DNA of 64,000 nt from BJHL01 sp040378885 (GTDB lineage: Bacteria; Planctomycetota; Phycisphaerae; Phycisphaerales; UBA1924). The notes under the pieces are model-generated. The model made no database searches. It saw only the letters and a list, made by a program, of their open reading frames with translations, and was not told the origin of the DNA. Shown piece after piece: positions 54,529 through 62,225 of this stretch. Position 1 is the stretch's first letter, and the number at the start of each line of letters is the position of its first letter. Made by a program: the position numbers and the translations under genes. Location: NCBI GenBank assembly GCA_046316615.1, contig JBKDAN010000026.1:37991-101990 (forward strand), read 5' to 3'.

Positions 54529-54824
54529 GCACGCGGATATCCCCAGCTCTCGGTACGTCACTTGGCAGTTACGTCCCAGTTGCCTGCGCTCGCGCCAACT
54601 TGCACACAAATCACCGAACCCAACTTGCACGACAAACGAATAGTTGGTAGATTGCATCATCGCCCGTCGCTCGCATGCAAGCTCTGGCTCGCTTCATGCA
54701 CTCGCGATTGGTGATCAGCCTGCGATTGTCTCGCATGCTGCCTTGTGCTGAGCGACGGCTCAGCGGTAGAGTCTGGCGAGCGGTCTGTGAGCACCGCTGA
54801 CGGCTGGATGTGGCGAGCCATCCC
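54529..54824. other. Non-coding region with an 11-base direct repeat and hairpins
   Basis: No protein-like frame is seen between the permease stop and the element at 54825. CCAACTTGCAC occurs twice (54595-54605 and 54620-54630, 25 bases apart), a possible operator pair. GCTGAGC / GCTCAGC (54747-54753, 54758-54764, loop GACG) and AGCGGT / ACCGCT further on are hairpin candidates. A TTGCAC...TAGATT pair, 17 bases apart within the second repeat, is a weak promoter candidate. These may form the 5' part of the downstream RNA element. Confidence 0.45.
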
Positions 54825-54958
54825 AAAGGAGGTGATCCAGTGATTCAAGCTGACAATACTTTGGGGCTGCGTTGCACTTGACGCAACCGACGGGCTGCGT
54901 CCCGCTCGCGGTTCACACCGCGACGTGAGCAGCGGCCCCAAATCCGACCTACGGCTAC
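54825..54958 (+). ncRNA. Structured element with sequence complementary to the 16S rRNA 3' end
   Basis: AAAGGAGGTGATCCAG at 54825-54840 is the exact complement of the 16S 3' terminus, and CCTACGGCTAC at 54948-54958 is the exact complement of the segment that lies just 5' of it in 16S rRNA. In a real 16S gene on the minus strand they would be about 12 bases apart; here 107 bases separate them. That insert folds by eye: TTTGGGGC / GCCCCAAA (54860-54867, 54935-54942) closes hairpins GTTGC/GCAAC, CGGG/CCCG and TCGCGGT/ACCGCGA. No other 16S sequence is present beyond a decayed stretch before 54971. It may be a 16S relic on the minus strand or a plus-strand RNA. Confidence 0.55.
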
Positions 54959-54970
54959 TTGCCTTAGATC

Positions 54971-55009
54971 ACCAGAGCCTCTCCGCAGGGAGGCTCTGGT
55001 TTGTTTTTG
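54971..55009 (+). terminator. Strong intrinsic terminator upstream of proC
   Basis: Stem ACCAGAGCCTC / GAGGCTCTGGT (11 bp, extendable by two pairs to a CGCA loop) followed by TTTGTTTTT, on the plus strand. It lies 443 bases after the ABC permease stop and 33 bases before proC, so it cannot be the usual end of the permease transcript alone; it suggests that something in 54529-54970 is transcribed and ends here. Confidence 0.85.
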
Positions 55010-55041
55010 GCCCCGCGCCTGCACGCGCCGATACTTGCCAT

Positions 55042-55896
55042 ATGTCGCGTTCTGCTGCCACACATTCTCACCTCGTCGTCATCGGCGGCGGCAACATGGG
55101 CAAAGCCATTGTCGTCGGCTGCGTCAACGCTGGCATCCTCTCGCCCCAGCGCGTCTGCGTCGCTGACCCCGCCGCTGAAAAACGCGCTCGCTTCGGCGCC
55201 TTGGGTGTCCACGTCGTCGCCACCGCATGGGACGCACTCGCGTGGCTCGGAAGCGTCGCTTCTCGCCCCGAAGAAGGCCAGGTGCTGCTCGCCATCAAGC
55301 CCCAGTCACTCTCGGCCTGCGCTGATGAACTCAAGCAACTTCGCGGCGCACTGACCAATCGCGTCGTCATCTCCATCCTCGCCGGCGCGACGACGACCCG
55401 CATCCGCGAAGGCTTGGGCGGCGACATCCGCGTCATTCGAGCCATGCCCAACTTGCCCGCAGCCGTCGGCAAGGGCGTCACCGCTCTCTGCCTCGGTGCA
55501 ACGGCAACACAAACCGACGCCGCCTTCGCCCGCCAGATCTTCGCCGGCATCGGCCCCACCGTCGTTGATCTCGACGAACAGATGATGGATGCATTCACCG
55601 CCGTCGCCGGCTCCGGCCCGGCGTATCTGTTCTACCTCGCCGAATCGATGGTCCAAGGTGCCATGCGCGTCGGCTTCACGCGAGAAGACGCCCTACGCAT
55701 CGTGCGCGGCACCCTCGCTGGCTCTGCCACCATGCTCGAGCAGAGCTCCGACGAACCCGCCGCCCTCCGTGAAGCCGTCACAAGCAAAGGCGGCACCACC
55801 GAAGCCGCCCTCGCCGTGCTCAACAGCAAGACCGTGCTGCAGGACTTCGCCGACGCGATTGAAGCCGCACGCAATCGTGGCCGCGAACTGGCTTGA
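55042..55896 (+). CDS. proC: Pyrroline-5-carboxylate reductase
   Basis: Final step of proline synthesis, NADPH-dependent, 284 aa. The N-terminal Rossmann motif is LVVIGGGNMGKAIV, VLLAIKPQSL follows, IRAMPNLPAAVGKGVTALC is the family signature for the substrate loop, and FTAVAGSGPAYLF plus AVTSKGGTTEAAL are the C-terminal conserved lines. The ATG at 55042 is chosen because upstream codons fall in the terminator. A convergent terminator follows. Confidence 0.94.
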   Translation: MSRSAATHSHLVVIGGGNMGKAIVVGCVNAGILSPQRVCVADPAAEKRARFGALGVHVVATAWDALAWLGSVASRPEEGQVLLAIKPQSLSACADELKQLRGALTNRVVISILAGATTTRIREGLGGDIRVIRAMPNLPAAVGKGVTALCLGATATQTDAAFARQIFAGIGPTVVDLDEQMMDAFTAVAGSGPAYLFYLAESMVQGAMRVGFTREDALRIVRGTLAGSATMLEQSSDEPAALREAVTSKGGTTEAALAVLNSKTVLQDFADAIEAARNRGRELA

Positions 55897-55938
55897 ACCG
55901 ATCGCGCATCGCGCGATCAGCGCCTCGCCTAAATAGAA

Positions 55939-55962
55939 CGAACGCCGTCTTCACGGCGTTCG
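55939..55962 (+). terminator. Bidirectional hairpin between proC and the dockerin protein gene
   Basis: Inverted repeat CGAACGCCGT / ACGGCGTTCG (10 bp, CTTC loop) between two convergent genes, 42 bases after proC and 49 bases before the other stop. No long T run, so termination strength is uncertain. Confidence 0.7.
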
Positions 55963-56011
55963 TCCAAGCATGTAGCTGATGCGAGCTTTCGCACGCGGTC
56001 AATCTGTCAAC

Positions 56012-58684
56012 TTACGGGCAGTTGCCGCCAGCCAGCACATTGAAGAAGTCCACAATGTCCTGGTCTTCGGGGAACACGCCGTTGTTGTTGAAGTCGATGT
56101 CGTTGCAAGCCGCGCACGTACCGCCGGCGATCACATCGAGGAAGTCAACCGTGTCCTGGTCTTCGGGGAACACGCCGTTGTTGTTGAAGTCAATCGAGTC
56201 ACACGTAGGCACGCTGGGCGTGAAGCTCAGGTTGAGCGTCGCCGTACCGCGAGCCGCCGCCGTCGTGCCACCCACGCGAATCGTGTAGTTGCTGCCCGTG
56301 GTGATCGGAATCGTGATACTCGCGCGGTTCGTCCCGCAGGTGCTCGCACTGCTCACACCCAGCAGACGCGTCGCGTAGTTCGTGCAGCCGCTGCCCGAAT
56401 ACACCGAGATGATGCTGGGGAAGCTGCTGCCCGGGCACGTGCTGATCGTCAGATCGCCGTTCGCCGTCGCCGGGTGGTTGAACCACACGTCGTTGTGCAA
56501 CTGCGTCGTGCCGTGCGTCGGACCGTCGGTCGTCGCGCCCGCCGTGTTGATCGGCGTATCGCCCAGCGTGATGCCCGCGCGGTTCGCGCAGTTGTCATTC
56601 TGCGGCGGGGCGCCACCGCCGCCACCGTTGACAATCAGGTTGAACTGACCGGTCGAACCGTTATAACCGGCCACACGCACGAAGTACGTAGTGCCCGCCG
56701 TCAACGCACGCGAGATGCGCGAGCCATAGTTGGCGTTGCCGCCAGCCGAGCAGCCCGTCGTGTCGTCGTTGCAAGCCAGGGGCGTCGTCGCCGTGCACGA
56801 GGCGTACAGCGCGATCGTCGTATCCAGCGCGCTGCCGCACGTCTGGAAGACCGCAGTGCCGCTGGTCGCCGGGCGATACTGGTACCACAGGTCCGGCGCG
56901 TTGTTGCCGTTGCAACCAACACCCGCCGGGTTGGACACATCCACCGTTGCGCCGGTGTTGTCACCAGTCACCTGCACGCCATCCGTCAGCCACGTCGCCG
57001 TCGCGCACGTCTCGTTGACCGGACCGCAGTTGGGAGGCGTCACCACCAAGTTGCCGGTGCCCGTCGCAGCCTGGAAGCCGCCCAGACGCACCAGATACGT
57101 CGTGTTCGCCGCCGCGCTGAAGTTCAGCGTCGAGCCCAGCCCGTTGGTGCCGCAGCCAGCCGTGTCGTCGTTGCACGTGATGAGCGTGCCGCCGCAACCG
57201 CTGTAAAGCGCCATCTTCGTGTCAAACGTCGCATCACAGATCGCGATCGTCGTGTCACCCGCGCAGCTCCCGGTCGTGTAGGTGTACCACACGTCCGCAC
57301 CGATCTGCGTGTAGTTGCTCACCACGCAGTTGGCAGTCTCATCCGGGCCATCGGTCGTCGCGCCCGTCGTCACAACCGGCGTGGAACCCGCGCCAATCGG
57401 CTGAGCCGCCGCACAGTTGTCATTGAACGGTGCGCCGCTTCCATTCGCGCTGGGCACATACACCGCACCGCTCACCGACGCACCCGTGCCCGGCAGGAAC
57501 AGACCGATATCCGCCGCGCCGCTCGCCGGCGCGAAGTTGGTCTCGAACCAGAAGTTATAGATCGTGTCCCAGCGCAGCGCGTTTTCCTGCTGGTCGTCGG
57601 CGTACAGGTTCGGCATCGTCCACGTCACCGCGCCGCTCGCGAACGTCGGCGCCCAGTTGTCGCTCTTCTGCTTTTCACCGCTGTGGTACACCACATCGCG
57701 GAAGCCGATGTTCGTCACTGTCGCCGTTGCAGGCACCGGCACCGTGAAGCTGCTTGCCCCGCGGTGGCTGTTGAGGTTCTGCACCGCGTATTCATAACGG
57801 TAGATACCGCCGCCAAGGTTGATCACCTTCGAGCCGATGATGTAGCGTCCGTCGTTGGCGACATCCGCGTTCGAGATCACCACGGTGTTGTCCGCGATCG
57901 GGTTGCCGCTGCCGTCCACGCCGCCGCCAAAGTCACGCCACGCCTGAATGCCAGGCTTCTGACGCTGCGTGCTGTTGCGCAGTTCCATCGCCCGGCTCGT
58001 CGCGTTGAACGTCACACGCCGGTAGCTCTGGTTGTTGTTGTCATTGTTCGCACCCGCGTCTTCCGGCTGAATGTAGCTGCTGCTCACAAAATACAGCGCG
58101 CCCGCCGTCGTCAGTTCCGTGTCAGGCACCACAAGACGCTTGGTCAGCACCGCGCTCGTATCGCCGGGCTCGTTCACCGCGCCCCACGTCGCGCTGTTCG
58201 CCGCAAACGCGATCGCGCCCGTCGTCGGGTTGATGTGCCACTTAGGCCCAAGATCGCTCTGATCGCCATTCAGGCCCGCGCTGTAGGGGTCCGAGCACTG
58301 AGGCATCAGGAACGCGCACGCCGGATTGCTCTGCGTCGGGCATGGACCGCACACCGTGCCGTTCAGCGCGCAGAAGCCGTGCTTCAGCCAAGCCTGCGAG
58401 ATCTGCTCAAACCGCCCGTTGCTCAGGCGATAGATGTTCTGGCTGATGACCGGGTACTGAGCTGCCGATGTACGCTGCCACGTGAGCGGCACCGTGCCGA
58501 TGTTGCACGAGATCGTTCCCACCGCGTACGACCGCTTCCCGTTCACCGTGCCGCCACTTGTGTAGTGCGCCACGTCGTACAGGTCGCCGACGATCACGTC
58601 GACACCCGTCGTCTGAGCGAGCGTCGTACCCGCACAACAGGCCAGCATGGCCGCCGCGCACATCGTTTTTGCTTTCATCCGCAT
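56012..58684 (-). CDS. Large secreted protein with repeated pre-peptidase-like domains and dockerin-like tail
   Basis: An 890-aa exported protein. The signal peptide is MRMKAKTMCAAAMLACCAGTTLAQ. Residues about 25-430 form a domain with no obvious family. Three copies of a roughly 120-residue beta-sandwich follow, each with (D/N)DNC, DVW(Y/F)..Y or LWYQY, C..(T/S)FDT or ALDTTIALY and YLVRLGGF or YFVRVAGY, like PPC/bacterial pre-peptidase domains. The C-terminus has two DFNNNGVFPEDQD-type motifs with flanking Cys, as in the protein at 10542-12977. The opposite strand is also open over 3 kb, a composition artefact. Role outside the cell unknown. Confidence 0.85.
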   Translation of the reverse strand: MRMKAKTMCAAAMLACCAGTTLAQTTGVDVIVGDLYDVAHYTSGGTVNGKRSYAVGTISCNIGTVPLTWQRTSAAQYPVISQNIYRLSNGRFEQISQAWLKHGFCALNGTVCGPCPTQSNPACAFLMPQCSDPYSAGLNGDQSDLGPKWHINPTTGAIAFAANSATWGAVNEPGDTSAVLTKRLVVPDTELTTAGALYFVSSSYIQPEDAGANNDNNNQSYRRVTFNATSRAMELRNSTQRQKPGIQAWRDFGGGVDGSGNPIADNTVVISNADVANDGRYIIGSKVINLGGGIYRYEYAVQNLNSHRGASSFTVPVPATATVTNIGFRDVVYHSGEKQKSDNWAPTFASGAVTWTMPNLYADDQQENALRWDTIYNFWFETNFAPASGAADIGLFLPGTGASVSGAVYVPSANGSGAPFNDNCAAAQPIGAGSTPVVTTGATTDGPDETANCVVSNYTQIGADVWYTYTTGSCAGDTTIAICDATFDTKMALYSGCGGTLITCNDDTAGCGTNGLGSTLNFSAAANTTYLVRLGGFQAATGTGNLVVTPPNCGPVNETCATATWLTDGVQVTGDNTGATVDVSNPAGVGCNGNNAPDLWYQYRPATSGTAVFQTCGSALDTTIALYASCTATTPLACNDDTTGCSAGGNANYGSRISRALTAGTTYFVRVAGYNGSTGQFNLIVNGGGGGAPPQNDNCANRAGITLGDTPINTAGATTDGPTHGTTQLHNDVWFNHPATANGDLTISTCPGSSFPSIISVYSGSGCTNYATRLLGVSSASTCGTNRASITIPITTGSNYTIRVGGTTAAARGTATLNLSFTPSVPTCDSIDFNNNGVFPEDQDTVDFLDVIAGGTCAACNDIDFNNNGVFPEDQDIVDFFNVLAGGNCP

Positions 58685-58866
58685 CTGTCAGTTCCTTACC
58701 CAAGAAGACACACGTACATCCAGCGCCATAGCGCACGACAGGCTCGTTCTCATCCGGCAAAACGCAAACATCACCGGCAAAAACGTCCCCCTGCCAGGTA
58801 CCCACACAAGACCCAGTATCTATTCAAACGTGGAACAGAACCCGAGCCCCCGAACGGCGACCGCCG

Positions 58867-58907
58867 GGGTTGCTTCAGTGTACAGAAATCAAAGGACATT
58901 GCAACCC
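58867..58907 (-). promoter_or_regulatory. Possible promoter inside an inverted repeat
   Basis: Upstream of the secreted protein gene. On the minus strand TTGCAA (58899-58904) and TACACT (58877-58882) are 16 bases apart, each a 4-of-6 match to sigma-70 boxes. The 7-base inverted repeat GGGTTGC / GCAACCC (58867-58873, 58901-58907) brackets them and might be an operator. The rest of the 314-base spacer 58685-58998 shows nothing else I can name. Confidence 0.3.
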
Positions 58908-58998
58908 GAAATAACTCTTTTCGCGCAATTGGACCCATGGAAGTCGGTGTGTACCGCCGCCAGCCCCGAGAATGTACCGGCTCATCTGCGATCGGACC

Positions 58999-59850
58999 TC
59001 AGTCTTTGCGCATGAGGAAGAGGTAGTTAAATCCCCGCAGAAAGAAGTTGCCCTCTTCCGCTGCCTTGCGCCAGTTGCCCCGGTCCAGCTTCTGGTTGTG
59101 CCGCACCACGCTGATGATGTCAATCGCCCGCATCCGCTTCTGCATCATCGCAAACAGCTCAAACCCAATCGGCATAAACACCCCGCCCACCGTCCCTTTC
59201 TGCTTCCGAAAACTGTCCGACACATACAGCCCCATGTACCGCTTGGGCTTCAGCACGCGATGAATCTCCGCGATCACCCTGTCCATCGCGTCGTAGTAGT
59301 GCTCCACTTTCTTCTGCGGCTCCACACTCGCATCTAGCTTCCCAATACATCGCGGATCATCGCTGTAATCCACGTGCGTGCTGTAAGGCGGATCAATGAA
59401 CACAAAGTCCACGCTCGCATCTGGCAGCTTGATCACCCGCGCATCACCCTGCTGAATATCAGGCCGAGTTGGCGCAAGATCAAACCCGATCCCCTTGCGT
59501 CCAACATCAGTACACACGTCCAGAGTCGTGCCGCTGCCGCACATGGGGTCCAGCACGCTGTCCCCCTCGCGCGTGTACCGCATCAAGCACTGCCAAATGA
59601 CCCAACTCGGGCTCGCGCCCACATATTCCTTGTGCCCCTGCATGGCACCGCCGCTGCCAGCGGTTCGCCCGCCGAACTTGCTCTTGACAACCTCCCCCTT
59701 CTCATTCACAAACGCGTCGTAGTGCTGGCTGGGGTACTCCCACAACGTCGTCGCAAGCACGCGCAAGGGTGGCTTGCTGCCAGGCCGCACCTGCGGACGT
59801 TCCCCTAGCGGCTTGTCAGGACGAAATGGTGACCCAAACGGACGAGGCAT
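58999..59850 (-). CDS. Orphan DNA (adenine-N6 or cytosine-N4) methyltransferase
   Basis: A 283-aa SAM-dependent methylase. SAM motif DPMCGSGTTLDV occurs near residue 108 and the catalytic motif IDPPYSTHVDYS near residue 150, in the order I then IV, and HHYYD/VEHYYDAMDRVIAEIHRVLKP matches the later family lines. The start at 59850 (MPRPFGSPF) is preferred. No restriction endonuclease or specificity gene is next to it, so it may be a regulatory or housekeeping methylase. Target sequence unknown. Confidence 0.88.
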   Translation of the reverse strand: MPRPFGSPFRPDKPLGERPQVRPGSKPPLRVLATTLWEYPSQHYDAFVNEKGEVVKSKFGGRTAGSGGAMQGHKEYVGASPSWVIWQCLMRYTREGDSVLDPMCGSGTTLDVCTDVGRKGIGFDLAPTRPDIQQGDARVIKLPDASVDFVFIDPPYSTHVDYSDDPRCIGKLDASVEPQKKVEHYYDAMDRVIAEIHRVLKPKRYMGLYVSDSFRKQKGTVGGVFMPIGFELFAMMQKRMRAIDIISVVRHNQKLDRGNWRKAAEEGNFFLRGFNYLFLMRKD

Positions 59851-59956
59851 GCCCCAGCATATGCGACCCCCGCGAAATCCCGCTGCGCTCCGCCTGGTTT
59901 CTGGTATACTGCACAGAGCGTTTCGCGGTCGCACTCTGTTTCAGGAGGTTCGCGCC

Positions 59957-60358
59957 ATGCTCTCGACGCATCTGCTTCGCTCACTCGTCCTCACCCCCGA
60001 CGCCTCACTGCCGGTCAACTCCGGCGGCGGCCTCTCCCCAGCCATCAAGCCCATCGGCGGCCTCCCCGCCGAGCCGCCTCCACCCAAAATTCAGTCCTTC
60101 GAGCAAAAGCTCGGTCTTCGCAAAGGCGGCGAAGACATCTGGAAACGCACACCGACCGCCACCGGCCAAGGTGCCTGCCACGTCAAGACCTTCCACTGCA
60201 AACTCAGTGACGACGCCTTCGGCTTCCTCGACACACAAGTCAACGAGTGGCTCGACGCACACCCCGCCTTCGAAGTGAAACTCGTCACCACCAGCATCGG
60301 CGAGTTCCAAGGCAAAGTCGGCAAAGAGCCGCATCTCATCATGCAAGTCTGGGTCTGA
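59957..60358 (+). CDS. Hypothetical protein
   Basis: A 133-aa protein with a good AGGAGG site (59943-59948) eight bases before the ATG. It has a Pro-rich N-terminal third (PAEPPPPKIQSFEQ) and a compact C-terminal part (CHVKTFHCKLSDDAFGFLDTQVNEWLDAHPAFEVKLVTTSIGEFQGKVGKEPHLIMQVWV) that looks like a small alpha/beta domain with two Cys. No membrane segment or known family. The next gene begins 34 bases after its stop. Confidence 0.72.
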   Translation: MLSTHLLRSLVLTPDASLPVNSGGGLSPAIKPIGGLPAEPPPPKIQSFEQKLGLRKGGEDIWKRTPTATGQGACHVKTFHCKLSDDAFGFLDTQVNEWLDAHPAFEVKLVTTSIGEFQGKVGKEPHLIMQVWV

Positions 60359-60392
60359 TCGCAGTCCTCGACCGTCGCCACTACGCTCCCTC

Positions 60393-60746
60393 ATGCTTCA
60401 GTGGGTCGTGCTCCACCACACACTGCTCGATGGCACTTCGCACTACGACTGGCTCTTCGAGCCCGCCGCCGACGCTCCATTGCTCTCCCTGCGCGTCAAC
60501 TCTCCTTTGGGTCCGGGCAACTTCCAATCTGAACGCCTCCCCGATCACCGGCGCGTCTACCTCACCTTCGAAGGCGACATCGGCGCAAACCGAGGCAGCG
60601 TGAAGCGCATCCAGCAAGGCCACGTGCTCCACATCAAGGCCACGCCCGACGCCATCACCGCCATCCTCACCCACAACGAAACGCACTGGCACCTCGCCGC
60701 CACGCCGCATCAAGTGCGCGTCGTACCACACACCACGGCTAAATGA
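60393..60746 (+). CDS. Small LigD N-terminal-like (3'-phosphoesterase-type) protein
   Basis: A 117-aa protein with WVVLHHTLLDGTSHYDWLFEP, LPDHRRVYLTFEG and GANRGSVKRIQQG. The patterns H-x(6-8)-HxDWxFE, DHRxxYLxxEG and RGxVxRxxxG are those of the small planctomycete proteins related to the LigD N-terminal domain, which hydrolyses 3' phosphates in end joining. The usual catalytic histidines are only partly evident (HH, SHY, DHR). The match is by eye; a distant relative or inactive version is possible. Confidence 0.55.
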   Translation: MLQWVVLHHTLLDGTSHYDWLFEPAADAPLLSLRVNSPLGPGNFQSERLPDHRRVYLTFEGDIGANRGSVKRIQQGHVLHIKATPDAITAILTHNETHWHLAATPHQVRVVPHTTAK

Positions 60747-60750
60747 GAAA

Positions 60751-60773
60751 CGGCCCTCGTAGACACGGGGCCG
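60751..60773 (+). terminator. Weak hairpin between convergent genes
   Basis: CGGCCC...GGGCCG form a 6-bp stem with a 10-base loop just after the stop of the LigD-like gene; it converges with the LTXXQ-like gene. No T run is seen after it. Confidence 0.45.
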
Positions 60774-60819
60774 CTTCGCACTGCACTTAGTTTCTACCGG
60801 TCACCTTTCGACCAATCAC

Positions 60820-62067
60820 TCAGATATCGCCGCCGCCACCCTCACCCCGGCCGCGACGCTGCCGCCGCTCGCCCGGCTCGTCATTGTCCGGCTTTGGCAG
60901 CTTCTCAAACTGCTCCGGAGTCAGCACGTCCTTCAACTGGGCAAGCACACCCTGATCAAGCTCGCGCCGCGCCCGCATCGCCGAACGCATGTCTTCATCT
61001 TCCAGAGCCCGCATGCCTTCCTGCGCCAGTCGTGCCGGCGTCAGATCCGCTTCCATGCGATCGCGATGCGTTTGCAGGGTCGCATTTGCCTTGTCCGCCG
61101 CCCCCGTGAACGTGTTGCGGATGTCATCGATCTTGAGCTTCTGCTCATCGCTCAAATCGCTCATGCTCCACGCCGCATCAATCGCGCGGTGCCCCTGCGT
61201 GCGGCGATAAATGTCCGGGTAGCTCTCTTCCTTGAACCGCTGCGCAAACGCCGGCTTCGCATCTTCGGGCAGCGCATCCTGAATCTGCCGGGCATATCGC
61301 TTGTTGATATCGCGAACCTTGGTCGCCGCGTCGCGCCGCTCCGCGAGAAACTTCTCCAGTCCCTCGTTGTCGCCCGACATGCGCATGCGGAACATCTGAT
61401 CCATGCCCGCCGCCTCCATCAAGCGATCTCGCTCCGCCAGTTGCCGCTCAATGTCCAGTTCATACTGCGACAGCACCGGCTCCAGTTCCTTCAGCGTCTG
61501 CTCAGGCAGTTCGCTCTCTTGCACCAGTTCCATAATGTCCGCCCGCTCCGCCGAAAGCAGGCCGCGACGCAGCGACTGGCCGCGCTTGAGTGCTCGCTCC
61601 GCGCTGGGCCACTTCGCCGCCTGCTCCGCCGTCATCACCGCCGACAAATCAGTCAGCAGTTGCGTATCCAGCTTCTTGCGAGCGTCACGGTCCGCCGTCG
61701 CCGAGTCACGCACGGTGTCCCATACCGCCGGGTCCTGGCTCTCGCGGAACTTCTCCATCGCTTCGCGCCGACGCGTCCGCGCATCTTCCTGCGCCTTGCG
61801 CACTTGTTCTTCGTACCCTTCCAGCAGCGTCATCGCCGCCACCTTCTGGTCTTCGGTCAGCTCCATCCGCTCGGCCATGCGCTCAATCTGCCGGCGATTA
61901 AACGCGGGAGCTTCCTGACCATTTCCGCCCATCCCCATCCGCCGCGCGCCTTCGCTCATCCGCCCAAAATCGCGCCCTTCACGCCGCTGTCCCTCAGGCT
62001 GCGCAATCGCCAGCCCGGCAACAAGTGAAAGTGCAACAACCGAAACGACGCGCATCTGCTTCTTCAT
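60820..62067 (-). CDS. Secreted helical protein, LTXXQ/CpxP-like
   Basis: A 415-aa protein with a signal peptide (MKKQMRVVSVVALSLVAGLAIAQ). The mature part is rich in charged helices and has LTxxQ-like sequences: MELTEDQKVAAMTLLEGYEEQV, LSDEQKLKIDDI, LTPEQFEKLPK, as in the CpxP/Spy family of periplasmic chaperone-like proteins, but it is about three times as long. The C-terminus is an Arg/Gly-rich stretch (RRQRRGRGEGGGGDI). The start at 62067 is set by the signal peptide. Confidence 0.75.
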   Translation of the reverse strand: MKKQMRVVSVVALSLVAGLAIAQPEGQRREGRDFGRMSEGARRMGMGGNGQEAPAFNRRQIERMAERMELTEDQKVAAMTLLEGYEEQVRKAQEDARTRRREAMEKFRESQDPAVWDTVRDSATADRDARKKLDTQLLTDLSAVMTAEQAAKWPSAERALKRGQSLRRGLLSAERADIMELVQESELPEQTLKELEPVLSQYELDIERQLAERDRLMEAAGMDQMFRMRMSGDNEGLEKFLAERRDAATKVRDINKRYARQIQDALPEDAKPAFAQRFKEESYPDIYRRTQGHRAIDAAWSMSDLSDEQKLKIDDIRNTFTGAADKANATLQTHRDRMEADLTPARLAQEGMRALEDEDMRSAMRARRELDQGVLAQLKDVLTPEQFEKLPKPDNDEPGERRQRRGRGEGGGGDI

Positions 62068-62225
62068 GTCTGCGGTTCCCTTCAGGCAAATCAATTCATC
62101 CGGCGAGACGCTCAACGTGTACGCGGACCCTCTATTGCACGACACCGCCAACTTCTGCCAAACGCCATCCGACCAGGGGGGCTCACCCATGCAGCCGACG
62201 GGCGCACGGTCAGCGGCTTCTCAGC

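Noticed and set aside
54529..55009. tmRNA, SRP RNA or RNase P RNA as identity of the non-coding element
   Set aside because: None of the conserved sequence signatures of these RNAs could be found on either strand, and no CCA-ending acceptor or tag frame is seen.
55979..59026. A 1015-codon open frame on the plus strand opposite the dockerin protein gene
   Set aside because: Its translation is dominated by Arg, Val and Ala in repeated patterns that mirror the repeats of the real gene on the minus strand, with no signal peptide or known domain. The minus-strand protein has clear domains and a signal peptide.
58999..59850. A restriction-modification system around the methyltransferase
   Set aside because: No endonuclease or specificity gene is visible on either side; only the methyltransferase is supported.
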